Shown here in pieces: positions 28,114-35,660 of a stretch of DNA of 64,000 nt. This stretch comes from Nocardia caishijiensis NBRC 108228 (GTDB taxonomy: Bacteria; Actinomycetota; Actinomycetes; Mycobacteriales; Mycobacteriaceae), in the NCBI RefSeq assembly GCF_001612825.1, contig NZ_BDBE01000025.1, positions 62,001 to 126,000 on the forward strand, given 5' to 3'. The notes below the pieces were generated by a model, which was not told where the DNA came from, did not search any database, and was given only the letters and a program-made list of their open reading frames with translations. Position 1 is the first letter of the stretch, and each line of letters begins with the position of its first letter. The position numbers were made by a program, and so were the translations under genes.

Positions 28114-28261
28114 CAGATCCCCCGAAGCTCTTGTGGCACAACGCCGTGGACGAAAATCCTAACCGCTCCGCGTGATCGCGGCACGACGTATTCCGACGAA
28201 CTCGGGCGCCGGTGACCGACGGGGATGGGCCCGTCGACAACCGGTGTGTCACTGTGGACAG

Positions 28262-29218
28262 GTGAATCCGAAGTTGTGGGCGGTCAGCGATGTGCACGTG
28301 GGGCATCAGGGCAACAAGCCGATCGTCGAGCAGATCCGGCCGGACTCCCCGGAGGACTGGCTGATCGTCGCCGGGGACGTGGGGGAGAAGGCCGAGGAGG
28401 TGCGGTGGGCGCTGGAGTTGCTGCGCACCCGCTTCGCCAAGGTGATCTGGGTGCCGGGCAACCACGAACTGTGGACCACCCCCAAGGATCCGGTGCAGAT
28501 GCACGGCGCCGCCCGCTACGACTATCTGGTGGCGATGTGTCGTGACCTCGATGTCGTCACCCCGGAAGACCCGTTCCCGGTGTGGAACGGACCGGGGGCG
28601 GAGAAGTTCGGTGGCAGCGTCACGCTCGCGCCGATGTTCCTGCTCTACGACTACTCGTGGCGGCCCGCCGGAACTCACACCAAGGCCGAGGGGCTCGCGG
28701 TGGCCCGGGAACGCAATGTGGTCGCCACCGACGAATTCCTGCTCCACCCCGACCCCTACCTCACCCGTGACGCCTGGTGCCACGCCCGCGTGCAGTACAC
28801 CCAGCGCCGCCTCGACGCCCTGGCGCCGGACACCCCACTGGTGCTGATCAACCACTTCCCGCTGGTCCGCCAGCCCACCGACATCCTCTTCTACCCCGAG
28901 TTCGCCCTGTGGTGCGGCACCGATCTGACCGCCGACTGGCACACCAGCTACAACGTGGTCTGCTCGGTCTACGGTCACCTGCACATCCCGCGCACCACCC
29001 ACTACGACGGCGTCCGCTTCGAAGAGGTGTCCCTCGGCTACCCGCGTGAGTGGAAGCGCCGCGGCATGCCCGAACCGCTGCTGCGCCAGATCCTGCCCGA
29101 ACCGGTCTACGCCGAGGGCGACCTCAACGCGTGGGGCGGTCACTTCGCCGTCACCCCGGAGATGGAAGCGGCGGCCGAGGAAATGCGCGCGAAGGCGGAT
29201 CGGCGCCGGGGCATGTGA
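28262..29218 (+). CDS. Calcineurin-like metallophosphoesterase (Rv2795c-like)
   Basis: 318-residue cytosolic phosphoesterase. Metal-site motifs in order: SDVHVGH near residue 8, VAGDVGE near 38, PGNHELW near 66, INHFPLVR near 198 and YGHLHIPR near 238. The substrate is unknown. In M. tuberculosis the homologue Rv2795c is next to pptT and has been reported as a PptAH-type hydrolase that removes phosphopantetheine from carrier proteins, opposing PptT; the same neighbour here supports that role. GTG 28262 is used because the conserved strand begins immediately after it; no ribosome site is visible. Confidence 0.9.
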   Translation: MNPKLWAVSDVHVGHQGNKPIVEQIRPDSPEDWLIVAGDVGEKAEEVRWALELLRTRFAKVIWVPGNHELWTTPKDPVQMHGAARYDYLVAMCRDLDVVTPEDPFPVWNGPGAEKFGGSVTLAPMFLLYDYSWRPAGTHTKAEGLAVARERNVVATDEFLLHPDPYLTRDAWCHARVQYTQRRLDALAPDTPLVLINHFPLVRQPTDILFYPEFALWCGTDLTADWHTSYNVVCSVYGHLHIPRTTHYDGVRFEEVSLGYPREWKRRGMPEPLLRQILPEPVYAEGDLNAWGGHFAVTPEMEAAAEEMRAKADRRRGM

Positions 29219-29374
29219 ACCGGGGTTCGGATTTGCTTAGAAGGTCGACCACTGATTTGGTGATGCACATGGGTAACTCATCGGGTACGGGCGAACGCGG
29301 CGCTTCCGTCCGGCCAGCCGCCGACCTCACCGGACAACCACTCCGGTCCGGCCGTGAGTCCCGAGGAGGCGGGC

Positions 29375-30046
29375 GTGCTTGAGAAACTGCTGCCGTCGGG
29401 GGTCGCGACCGCGGAGCTGCTGGCGTATCCGGAGGACCTGAAGGCCCATCCGGCCGAGGAGCACCTCATCGCGAAGTCCGTGGAGAAGCGCCGTCGTGAT
29501 TTCATCGGAGCCAGGCACTGCGCGCGCCTGGCGCTGGCGGAACTCGGTGAGCCGCCGGTGGCGATCGGCAAGGGCGAGCGCGGTATGCCGTTGTTCCCGC
29601 GTGGTGTCGTCGGCAGCCTCACCCACTGCGATGGGTACCGTGCCGCCGCGATGACGCACGCACTGCGGTTCCGGTCGGTCGGCATCGACGCCGAGCCGCA
29701 CGGTCCGCTGCCCGAGGGCGTGCTGGAATCGGTGAGCCTGCCCGCCGAACGCGAGTGGCTCGCCGGCACCTCCGGCGACGGACTGCACCTGGACCGGTTG
29801 CTGTTCTGTGCCAAGGAAGCGACCTACAAGGCCTGGTTCCCGCTCACCCTGCGCTGGCTCGGTTTCGAAGACGCCCACATCACCTTCGAGATCGGTTCCC
29901 GCACAGCCGATTCCGCCACCGGAACGTTCCACACCAAGTTGCTCGTGCCCGGTCTCACCACCGACGGTGGCATCCCGCTGACCACGTTCGACGGGCGTTG
30001 GATGATCGCCGACGGGCTGATCCTGACCGCGATCGCGCACGGCTGA
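29375..30046 (+). CDS. pptT: 4'-phosphopantetheinyl transferase PptT
   Basis: 223-residue Sfp-type transferase that moves phosphopantetheine from CoA to carrier-protein serines of fatty-acid, polyketide and peptide synthases. Signature regions: [26 protein letters not shown] near residue 110, and [18 protein letters not shown] near 150. These match M. tuberculosis PptT closely ([18 protein letters not shown]). GTG 29375 is chosen because AGGAGG lies 5 nt upstream; GTG 29354 is in frame but precedes that ribosome site. It overlaps truB by one base (TGATG). It is a good candidate for priming the seven-module NRPS in this window. Confidence 0.96.
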   Translation: MLEKLLPSGVATAELLAYPEDLKAHPAEEHLIAKSVEKRRRDFIGARHCARLALAELGEPPVAIGKGERGMPLFPRGVVGSLTHCDGYRAAAMTHALRFRSVGIDAEPHGPLPEGVLESVSLPAEREWLAGTSGDGLHLDRLLFCAKEATYKAWFPLTLRWLGFEDAHITFEIGSRTADSATGTFHTKLLVPGLTTDGGIPLTTFDGRWMIADGLILTAIAHG

Positions 30047-30972
30047 TGGCGGCGCGTACCCCGGCCGTCGACCCGCTCGGCGGATTGGTGATCGTGGACA
30101 AGGACGGCGGCTGGACCAGTCACGACGTAGTCGCCCGCAGCCGGAAGCTGTTGCGCACCAAGAAGGTCGGTCACGCGGGCACTCTCGATCCGATGGCCAC
30201 CGGGGTGCTGGTGCTCGGGGTGGAGCGGGCGACGAAACTGCTCGGTCAGCTGATCCTCACCTCCAAGGCGTACACGGCGACGATCCGGCTGGGGCAGTCG
30301 ACGATCACCGACGACGCCGAGGGCGACGTCGTATCGACCACCGCCGCGGCGCACGTCACCGACGAGCGGATCGCCGCGGGTGTGGCGGCGCTGACCGGCG
30401 ACATCGAGCAGGTACCCGCCACAGTGAGCGCCATCAAGGTCGACGGCGAACGCGCCTACGCCCGGGCTCGCGCGGGCGAAGACGTGCAGCTGGCCGCTCG
30501 CCCGGTGACCGTCTCCCGCTTCGACGTCCTGGCCCGCCGCGACGTCGGCGACTTCGTCGACCTCGACGTGGAAGTCGACTGTTCCTCGGGCACCTACATC
30601 CGTGCTCTCGCCCGCGATCTCGGCGCCGCCCTCGGCGTCGGCGGCCACCTCACCGCCCTGCGCCGCACTCGAGTCGGCCCCTTCACCCTCGAACACGCCC
30701 GCACGCTGGACGAGCTCGCCGCCGCGGCCGAGGCAGAGCAGCCGCTGCTCAGTCTCGACATCGACACCGCCGTCCGCACCGCGTTCCCCCACCGCGACAT
30801 CGATGAGGCCCAGGCGAACGACCTGCGCAACGGCCGCTGGCTCGACCCCGTCGGCATCAAAGGCGTCTACGCGGCCGTCGACCCCACCGGCCGAGCCATC
30901 GCCCTGCTCACGGAAAGCGGCAAACGCGCGGCCTCGGTGATGGTCGTCCGCCCCCAGGGCATCGGCGACTGA
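30046..30972 (+). CDS. truB: tRNA pseudouridine-55 synthase TruB
   Basis: 308-residue TruB, which makes pseudouridine 55 in the T-loop of tRNAs. The conserved opening is [17 protein letters not shown]; the catalytic Asp is in [19 protein letters not shown] near residue 48. Further motifs are [17 protein letters not shown] and [15 protein letters not shown], with a C-terminal PUA-like region (LRNGRWLDP). The start overlaps the pptT stop, so the genes are co-translated, as in mycobacteria. Confidence 0.96.
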   Translation: MAARTPAVDPLGGLVIVDKDGGWTSHDVVARSRKLLRTKKVGHAGTLDPMATGVLVLGVERATKLLGQLILTSKAYTATIRLGQSTITDDAEGDVVSTTAAAHVTDERIAAGVAALTGDIEQVPATVSAIKVDGERAYARARAGEDVQLAARPVTVSRFDVLARRDVGDFVDLDVEVDCSSGTYIRALARDLGAALGVGGHLTALRRTRVGPFTLEHARTLDELAAAAEAEQPLLSLDIDTAVRTAFPHRDIDEAQANDLRNGRWLDPVGIKGVYAAVDPTGRAIALLTESGKRAASVMVVRPQGIGD

Positions 30973-30997
30973 CGTCAACGCTCTCACCGGAGCAGAC

Positions 30998-31420
30998 TCA
31001 GCGACCGGGCTCGCCGGGGGCGTCCAGGTCGATCCGGATGGTGAGCAGATTCGTACCGAGCAGGCGGACCATCGCACTGTTGACCCGGGGCAACCGCCGC
31101 AGCCGGGCCAGTGCGTCGTCGTCGGGGAGCGGTCGAGCTGTTCCCGTGTACCAGCGGGAACGTAGTTGGAGTCGCACACGGGGGTCGGCATCGATATTGC
31201 GGACGTAGGCGGAGTCGCGTCCGTGATCGCTGACCATCCAGAACGTGGAGCCGACAAGACGCCCACCGATCGGCGTTCGCCTGGCCAGTCCTGAGCGGCG
31301 ACCGGTCGTCTCCAGTAGTGCGTTGCCCGGAATGCGGCCGACCAATGGTTTCGCCAGCGGGTTGGCGAGATGGCGGTGAAGCCATGTGACAATGCGCCGC
31401 TTGACCTGGGGGTACGTCAT
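30998..31420 (-). CDS. Deazaflavin (F420)-dependent nitroreductase-family protein
   Basis: 140-residue Ddn-like split beta-barrel protein. LLETTGRRSGLARRTPIGGR is the F420-binding signature, followed by FWMVSDHGRDSAYVRNIDADPRVRLQL. Family members reduce quinones or nitroaromatics with reduced F420; the substrate here is unknown. It is divergent from a TetR-type regulator, with three related palindromic sites in the 82-bp gap, suggesting that the regulator controls this gene. Confidence 0.9.
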   Translation of the reverse strand: MTYPQVKRRIVTWLHRHLANPLAKPLVGRIPGNALLETTGRRSGLARRTPIGGRLVGSTFWMVSDHGRDSAYVRNIDADPRVRLQLRSRWYTGTARPLPDDDALARLRRLPRVNSAMVRLLGTNLLTIRIDLDAPGEPGR

Positions 31421-31432
31421 ATTTGCCTACTT

Positions 31433-31472
31433 TGTCGAGACGGAATGTCTAGACAAGAGTGTTGTCGAGACT
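31433..31472. promoter_or_regulatory. Array of three TGTCKAGACA-type palindromic sites
   Basis: Three copies of a 10-bp motif lie between the divergent deazaflavin and TetR genes: TGTCGAGACG at 31433-31442, the perfect palindrome TGTCTAGACA at 31446-31455, and TGTCGAGACT at 31463-31472. Centre spacings are 13 and 17 bp. They are probably operator sites for the TetR protein encoded alongside. Confidence 0.6.
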
Positions 31473-31502
31473 GCCCGTTCCGTCAACGGTAAGATCCATG
31501 AT

Positions 31503-32096
31503 GTGATCCCGAAGCCGTGTCGTGTGCACACCGGTCGCAAACGCAATGACGCGGCGCGGCAGGCGATTCTGGATGCTGTGCCTGCTCTGCTGGCCGCCGC
31601 CGACGGCACCGACATCACCATGACCGAGATCGCCGCCGCGGCGGGGGTCGGCAAGCAGACGATCTACCGGTGGTGGCCTTCGCGCGGCGTGCTGCTGCTC
31701 GACGCGCTGAGCGCGTGGGCGGGCACCGAAGTTCCCGAACCATCCGGCGAAACTCTGCCGGCGGAGCTCGACACATTTCTGCGAGCCACCTTTCTCGCCG
31801 CATCGACGCCGCCCGCTCACCATCTGCTGTGCGCGATTCTCGCCGACGCGCAACGTGATCCGGAGACCTCCCGACTGCTCGCGGGGTTCGCCGAGACCCG
31901 TCGAGCCGCCATGCGCCGCATCTTCGACCGTGCCCGCCTTCGCGGCGAAATCGCCGACGGCACCGACGCGGAACTGCTGATCGATCAGGCATTCGGCGTG
32001 CTCTGGTATCGCTTGGGTGTCCATCGCGCGCCGCTCACCGCTGAATCGGCCGCACGGCTGGCCGCCAACTTGGCCGAATGCGCCGCTGACCGGTGA
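31503..32096 (+). CDS. TetR-family transcriptional regulator
   Basis: 197-residue regulator. The N-terminal helix-turn-helix reads DITMTEIAAAAGVGKQTIYRWWPSRGVLLLDAL (about residues 35-67), followed by an all-helical ligand domain with a TetR_C-like C-terminal part. The start is uncertain: GTG 31503 is used because it leaves the three palindromes upstream as operators; the frame is open back to 31386 without a better ribosome site. The ligand is unknown; the divergent F420-type oxidoreductase is the likely target. Confidence 0.85.
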   Translation: MIPKPCRVHTGRKRNDAARQAILDAVPALLAAADGTDITMTEIAAAAGVGKQTIYRWWPSRGVLLLDALSAWAGTEVPEPSGETLPAELDTFLRATFLAASTPPAHHLLCAILADAQRDPETSRLLAGFAETRRAAMRRIFDRARLRGEIADGTDAELLIDQAFGVLWYRLGVHRAPLTAESAARLAANLAECAADR

Positions 32097-32240
32097 GTGG
32101 AATCGAAAGTTCGCACCACGTCCCGACCGGGGTCGGACTCGGGACTTCGGCTGTGTCATGTCCTCTGGACGAGGGCTAACGGGCCCGCGAACTTGCTCGA
32201 TAGCCACGGTATACAGCCGACGGTGTCGTAGAGGTGGGCC

Positions 32241-33035
32241 ATGGGTGCGGTACGGAAAGCCTGGTCGGGTGCGGTCGTCGGGGCGCTGCTCCTGCTCGCC
32301 GGATGCGGGTCGGAGGAACCGCGGGTGGTGACCCCCGCGCGCACGCCGGTCACCTTGGCTCAGCCGTCTGTGGCGACGCCGCCTCCTGAGGTCGCGATCA
32401 CCGCCGGTCCGGTCGACGAGGTGACCGGCGTGCCTGCCAGCACCACGGCCGCTCGGCCGAGCCCGCCGCCGACACCGGCGACCGGAACCATCGTGTTGCG
32501 AACGGAAACCGTGTCCGGAGTCGCGGTTCCCGCTGTGCCGGTGCATCTTTCACGCCAGGAACCTTGTGACCCGGCGGCCCACGACATCCCGGTGGGCGAG
32601 ACCACCGAGACCCAGCGATTCGACGCCGTGACCGACGGTGACGGCCGCGCCGCCTTCACCGTGTCGGTGGGGTGCTACTACTTCGGCATGACCGCCCCCG
32701 CCGGGACGAACCCTGTTCCGGAGGGCATGCATTCGGCTTTCCTCACCGCGGCAGGGTCGACCGTCGACGGCCTGCTGCGCTTCCAGGACAGCGCGGGCCC
32801 CTGTCATCCCGACGGCATCTCCGCCGACCTCGGCGTGCTCGACAACGCCGCCGTGATCGACTGCGACGGCACGTGGGCCGTCGTCCGCTTCGCCACCCCT
32901 GGCGACAACCAGCGCATCATCCGGCGCGTCGACGGCACCTGGACCACCTACCTGCTGTTCCCGCACGAAACCTGCTGGGACACCGCCGAATCCGACGGTG
33001 TGCCCGCTCGGCTGCGCCCGTACTTCAGCTGCTGA
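32241..33035 (+). CDS. Putative lipoprotein of unknown function
   Basis: 264-residue exported protein. The signal peptide AVVGALLLLAGC ends in a classic lipobox with Cys at about residue 22. A Pro/Thr/Ala-rich linker (about 25-80) leads to a beta-rich domain with six cysteines (EPCDP, VGCYY, GPCHPD, IDCDG, ETCWD, YFSC) likely to form disulfides outside the cell. IVLRTETVSGVAVPAVPVHL resembles a carboxypeptidase-regulatory/Ig-like strand pattern. GAGGTGGG precedes the ATG. It is convergent with mntR, with 3 nt between the two stop codons. Confidence 0.8.
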   Translation: MGAVRKAWSGAVVGALLLLAGCGSEEPRVVTPARTPVTLAQPSVATPPPEVAITAGPVDEVTGVPASTTAARPSPPPTPATGTIVLRTETVSGVAVPAVPVHLSRQEPCDPAAHDIPVGETTETQRFDAVTDGDGRAAFTVSVGCYYFGMTAPAGTNPVPEGMHSAFLTAAGSTVDGLLRFQDSAGPCHPDGISADLGVLDNAAVIDCDGTWAVVRFATPGDNQRIIRRVDGTWTTYLLFPHETCWDTAESDGVPARLRPYFSC

Positions 33036-33038
33036 TCC

Positions 33039-33767
33039 TCAGGCGGTGAGCCAGATCGCGTCGGCCGCGAGGGTGCCCAGTTCGGTTGGGGAGTCGGCGG
33101 TGGCGATGCGCACCGCGATGGTCCCGGCGAAGTCGCGGCGTTCGGCCACCTCGATGGGGGTGTCGAGAGCGATGCCGACCGAGTCGAAATAACGCAGCAT
33201 CTCCGGGTCGGAGTCGGAGATGCGGGCCACCCGGCCTGATTCGCCCGCCGCGAAATCGCTGAGCCTGCGGGCGGGCGGAGTGGGGACGGCGCCGTCGACC
33301 GAGGGGATGGGATCGCCGTGCGGATCACGGTCGGGGTGGCCGAGTTTCGCGTCGATGCGCGACACCAACAGTTCCGACACCGCGTGCTCGAGCACCTCCG
33401 CCTCGTCGTGCACCTCGTCCCAGCCGTAACCGAGTTCGTTCACCAGGAAGGTCTCGATGAGGCGGTGGCGGCGCACCATGGCCACAGCGGCCACCCGGCC
33501 GTGCTCGGTCAAGGTGATCGCGCCGTAGCGGGCGTGTTCGACCAGACCCTGATCGGCGAGCTTGCGCACCGCCTCCGACACCGTCGAGGCCGACACTCCG
33601 ATGCGCTCGGCGAGCAGCTTGGTCGACACCTTCTCCTGCGACCACTCCTGCGCGGTCCAGATGACCTTCAGATAGTCCTGTGCCACCGCCGACAGCTCGG
33701 GCGCGATCGTTGCGGTGACCTCGAGTCCGGCCTCTCGTTTACCTGGCACGTTGTCAATGTTAGGCAT
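33039..33767 (-). CDS. mntR: DtxR-family metal-dependent repressor MntR
   Basis: 242-residue manganese-type repressor, corresponding to Rv2788 in the same neighbourhood. The winged helix reads LSAVAQDYLKVIWTAQEWSQEKVSTKLLAERIGVSASTVSEAVRKL; the metal-binding/dimer domain includes RRHRLIETFLVNELGYGWDEVHDEAEVLEHAVS and ends with an SH3-like FeoA domain (about residues 165-240). It should repress manganese uptake when metal is plentiful. The ATG at 33767 lies in a TTAGGCAT context that could form half of an autoregulatory site (speculative). Confidence 0.92.
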   Translation of the reverse strand: MPNIDNVPGKREAGLEVTATIAPELSAVAQDYLKVIWTAQEWSQEKVSTKLLAERIGVSASTVSEAVRKLADQGLVEHARYGAITLTEHGRVAAVAMVRRHRLIETFLVNELGYGWDEVHDEAEVLEHAVSELLVSRIDAKLGHPDRDPHGDPIPSVDGAVPTPPARRLSDFAAGESGRVARISDSDPEMLRYFDSVGIALDTPIEVAERRDFAGTIAVRIATADSPTELGTLAADAIWLTA

Positions 33768-33843
33768 CCCTGGCCCGAATCACACATCGGCGAATCGGCC
33801 ACGATCACATCACACCGGAATTCTGTTCGCGCACCGCTTTGCG

Positions 33844-33849
33844 TAGGCT
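33844..33849 (+). promoter_or_regulatory. Likely leaderless -10 box for ribF
   Basis: TAGGCT lies 7 nt before GTG 33857 with no ribosome site between, matching the arrangement before cysG. Confidence 0.45.
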
Positions 33850-33856
33850 TCGCTCT

Positions 33857-34825
33857 GTGCAGAGATGGCGAAGTCTCGACGACGTGCCCGCGGACTGGGG
33901 ACGTTGCGTCCTCACGATCGGCGTGTTCGACGGGGTACATCGTGGCCACGCGCAGCTCATCAGCCGTGCGGTGGCGGCGGCGAAAAAGCGTGGGGTGCCC
34001 GCGGTCCTGATGACCTTCGACCCGCACCCGATGGAAGTGGTGCGGCCCGGTTCGCACCCCGCCCAACTCACCACCCTCACCCGGCGGGCCGAACTGGCCG
34101 AGGAACTCGGTATCGACGTGTTCTGCGTGATGCCGTTCACCCAGGAATTCATGAAGCTCACCCCCGCCGGTTACGTGCACGACCTGCTCGTGGAGCGGTT
34201 GCACGTCACCGAGGTCGTGGTCGGTGACAACTTCACCTTCGGCAAGAAGGCGGCGGGCACCGTCGACACCATGCGCGAACTCGGCGAGCGTTTCGGCTTC
34301 GAGGTCGACGGGGTGACGCTGCTCGGCGAACATGCCGTCACCTTCTCCTCCACCTACATCCGCGCCTGCGTCGACGCGGGCGACATGGCCGCCGCCGCGG
34401 AGGCACTCGGCCGCCCGCACCGCGTGGAGGGCGTGGTCGTGCACGGTGACGGCCGTGGGCGTGGACTGGGCTTCCCGACCGCGAACGTCGCGCCGCCGAT
34501 GCACGCCGCGATTCCCGCCGACGGCGTGTACGCGGGTTGGTTCACCGTGCTCGGCGCGGGCCCGACCATCGGCACGGTCGAGGCGGGCGCGCGCGCGATG
34601 GCGGCGATCTCGGTGGGCACCAACCCCACCTTCTCGGGTCGCTCACGGACGGTCGAGGCCTATGTCCTCGACGGTGAGGCCGATCTGTACGGCCAGCACG
34701 TGGCGGTCGACTTCGTCGAGCAGTTGCGCGGGATGCGCAAGTTCGAGTCGATCGACGAGCTGGTCGAGGCCATGGGCCGCGACGTCGAGGCCGCCCGCAA
34801 GGTGCTCACCGCCGCCGAGGTCTGA
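33857..34825 (+). CDS. ribF: Bifunctional riboflavin kinase / FAD synthetase
   Basis: 322-residue enzyme making FMN and FAD. The N-terminal nucleotidyltransferase has CVLTIGVFDGVHRGHAQLI, TFDPHPMEVV, VVGDNFTFGKKAAG and SSTYIRACVDAGD. The C-terminal kinase has GDGRGRGLGFPTANVAPP, GVYAGWF, AAISVGTNPTF and a C-terminal HVAVDFVEQLRGMRKFES. The start QRWRSLDDVP from GTG 33857 matches actinobacterial RibF; a -10 box 7 nt upstream suggests a leaderless transcript. It lies upstream of rpsO, as in mycobacteria. Confidence 0.95.
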   Translation: MQRWRSLDDVPADWGRCVLTIGVFDGVHRGHAQLISRAVAAAKKRGVPAVLMTFDPHPMEVVRPGSHPAQLTTLTRRAELAEELGIDVFCVMPFTQEFMKLTPAGYVHDLLVERLHVTEVVVGDNFTFGKKAAGTVDTMRELGERFGFEVDGVTLLGEHAVTFSSTYIRACVDAGDMAAAAEALGRPHRVEGVVVHGDGRGRGLGFPTANVAPPMHAAIPADGVYAGWFTVLGAGPTIGTVEAGARAMAAISVGTNPTFSGRSRTVEAYVLDGEADLYGQHVAVDFVEQLRGMRKFESIDELVEAMGRDVEAARKVLTAAEV

Positions 34826-34866
34826 CCGCGACCAGGCCACTTCCGCTGGTCAGGTAAAGGCCGGAT

Positions 34867-34895
34867 TTAACATGGTCCGGTCGGTCACGTAAAGT
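34867..34895 (+). promoter_or_regulatory. Housekeeping promoter for rpsO-pnp
   Basis: TTAACA (34867-34872) and TAAAGT (34890-34895) are separated by exactly 17 nt, a good SigA-type promoter. Transcription would begin near 34902, leaving an rpsO leader of about 80 nt. Confidence 0.65.
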
Positions 34896-34984
34896 GGCTC
34901 CTCGGGTTTGCTGCGGTCCGCGGTGGCGCCCGCCCCGGGTAACCGGACATTCGAGCGCGGAACTGAAAAAGGGAGTCGAGCCAC

Positions 34985-35254
34985 ATGGCGCTGACCACTG
35001 AGCAGAAGTCGGCCATCCTGGCCGAGTACGGCCTGCACGAGAAGGACACCGGTTCGCCGGAGGCGCAGATCGCGCTGCTGTCGAAGCGGATCTCGGACCT
35101 CACCGAGCACCTCAAGCAGCACAAGCACGATCACCACACCCGCCACGGCCTGCTGGCCCTGATCGGTCGTCGTCGTCGCCTGTCGAAGTACCTGCAGGCC
35201 AAGGACATCAACCGCTACCGTTCGCTCATCGAGCGTCTCGGCCTGCGCCGCTGA
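34985..35254 (+). CDS. rpsO: 30S ribosomal protein S15
   Basis: 89-residue S15, which binds the central domain of 16S rRNA. The full family signature is present: [51 protein letters not shown] and the C-terminal [20 protein letters not shown] lies upstream of the ATG. It precedes pnp, as in most bacteria, with a processed-looking hairpin between them. Confidence 0.98.
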   Translation: MALTTEQKSAILAEYGLHEKDTGSPEAQIALLSKRISDLTEHLKQHKHDHHTRHGLLALIGRRRRLSKYLQAKDINRYRSLIERLGLRR

Positions 35255-35294
35255 TCTGCTACGACACGCCTCCACGCTGAGGCGGTCGGCGAGT

Positions 35295-35330
35295 AGCCAA
35301 CAGGAAGAAGTACACTTCTTTCTGTTGGCT
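35295..35330 (+). promoter_or_regulatory. AT-rich rpsO-pnp intergenic hairpin
   Basis: A 16-bp stem with one G-U wobble pairs 35295-35310 with 35315-35330, with a 4-nt loop. It is AT-rich in a 70% GC region. In E. coli and Streptomyces the rpsO-pnp intergenic hairpin is cut by RNase III and governs pnp expression; this structure is in the same place. It could also slow or terminate transcription after rpsO. Confidence 0.7.
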
Positions 35331-35660
35331 ATTCGTGTATTCGGAGACCATGGGGTTTCCGGGTGCACTACAACATGTGACAGCCGTGTGCATCCGTCCA
35401 CGTGGCGTCGGTCTTCGGTAGTGGCCTTTCGGCAGGCGATGTTCTACCGCCGTCGGGCTTCGATCGATGATCGCCACCGCGTCGCCCCTCATTGGAATAT
35501 TCCAGCCGAGGGGATACGGCCGGGTGCTGCGCGTGACAGCCAGGAGGGTTGTCGCGTGTCCGTGTCGGTACGGCTGACGAAAAGCTGGTTCGCGCCCATC
35601 AGGCGAGTACGCCTGGCATCGGCCGCGCGAATCGGCGAGACGAGAGGTCGAGAGAGAAAT
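35331..35660 (+). other. Long pnp leader with alternative in-frame start
   Basis: 330 bp after the hairpin and before the pnp ATG. It holds a perfect 12-bp palindrome TGGAATATTCCA (35493-35504). It also holds a strong ribosome site AGGAGG (35542-35547) 8 nt before GTG 35556, which is in frame with pnp and would add 35 mostly basic residues. The frame is open from 35325. No separate gene is called. Confidence 0.55.

Noticed and set aside
33740..33790. IdeR/DtxR-type iron box in the mntR-ribF gap
   Set aside because: TTAGGCAT at the mntR start matches only half of such a palindrome; not enough to call an operator.
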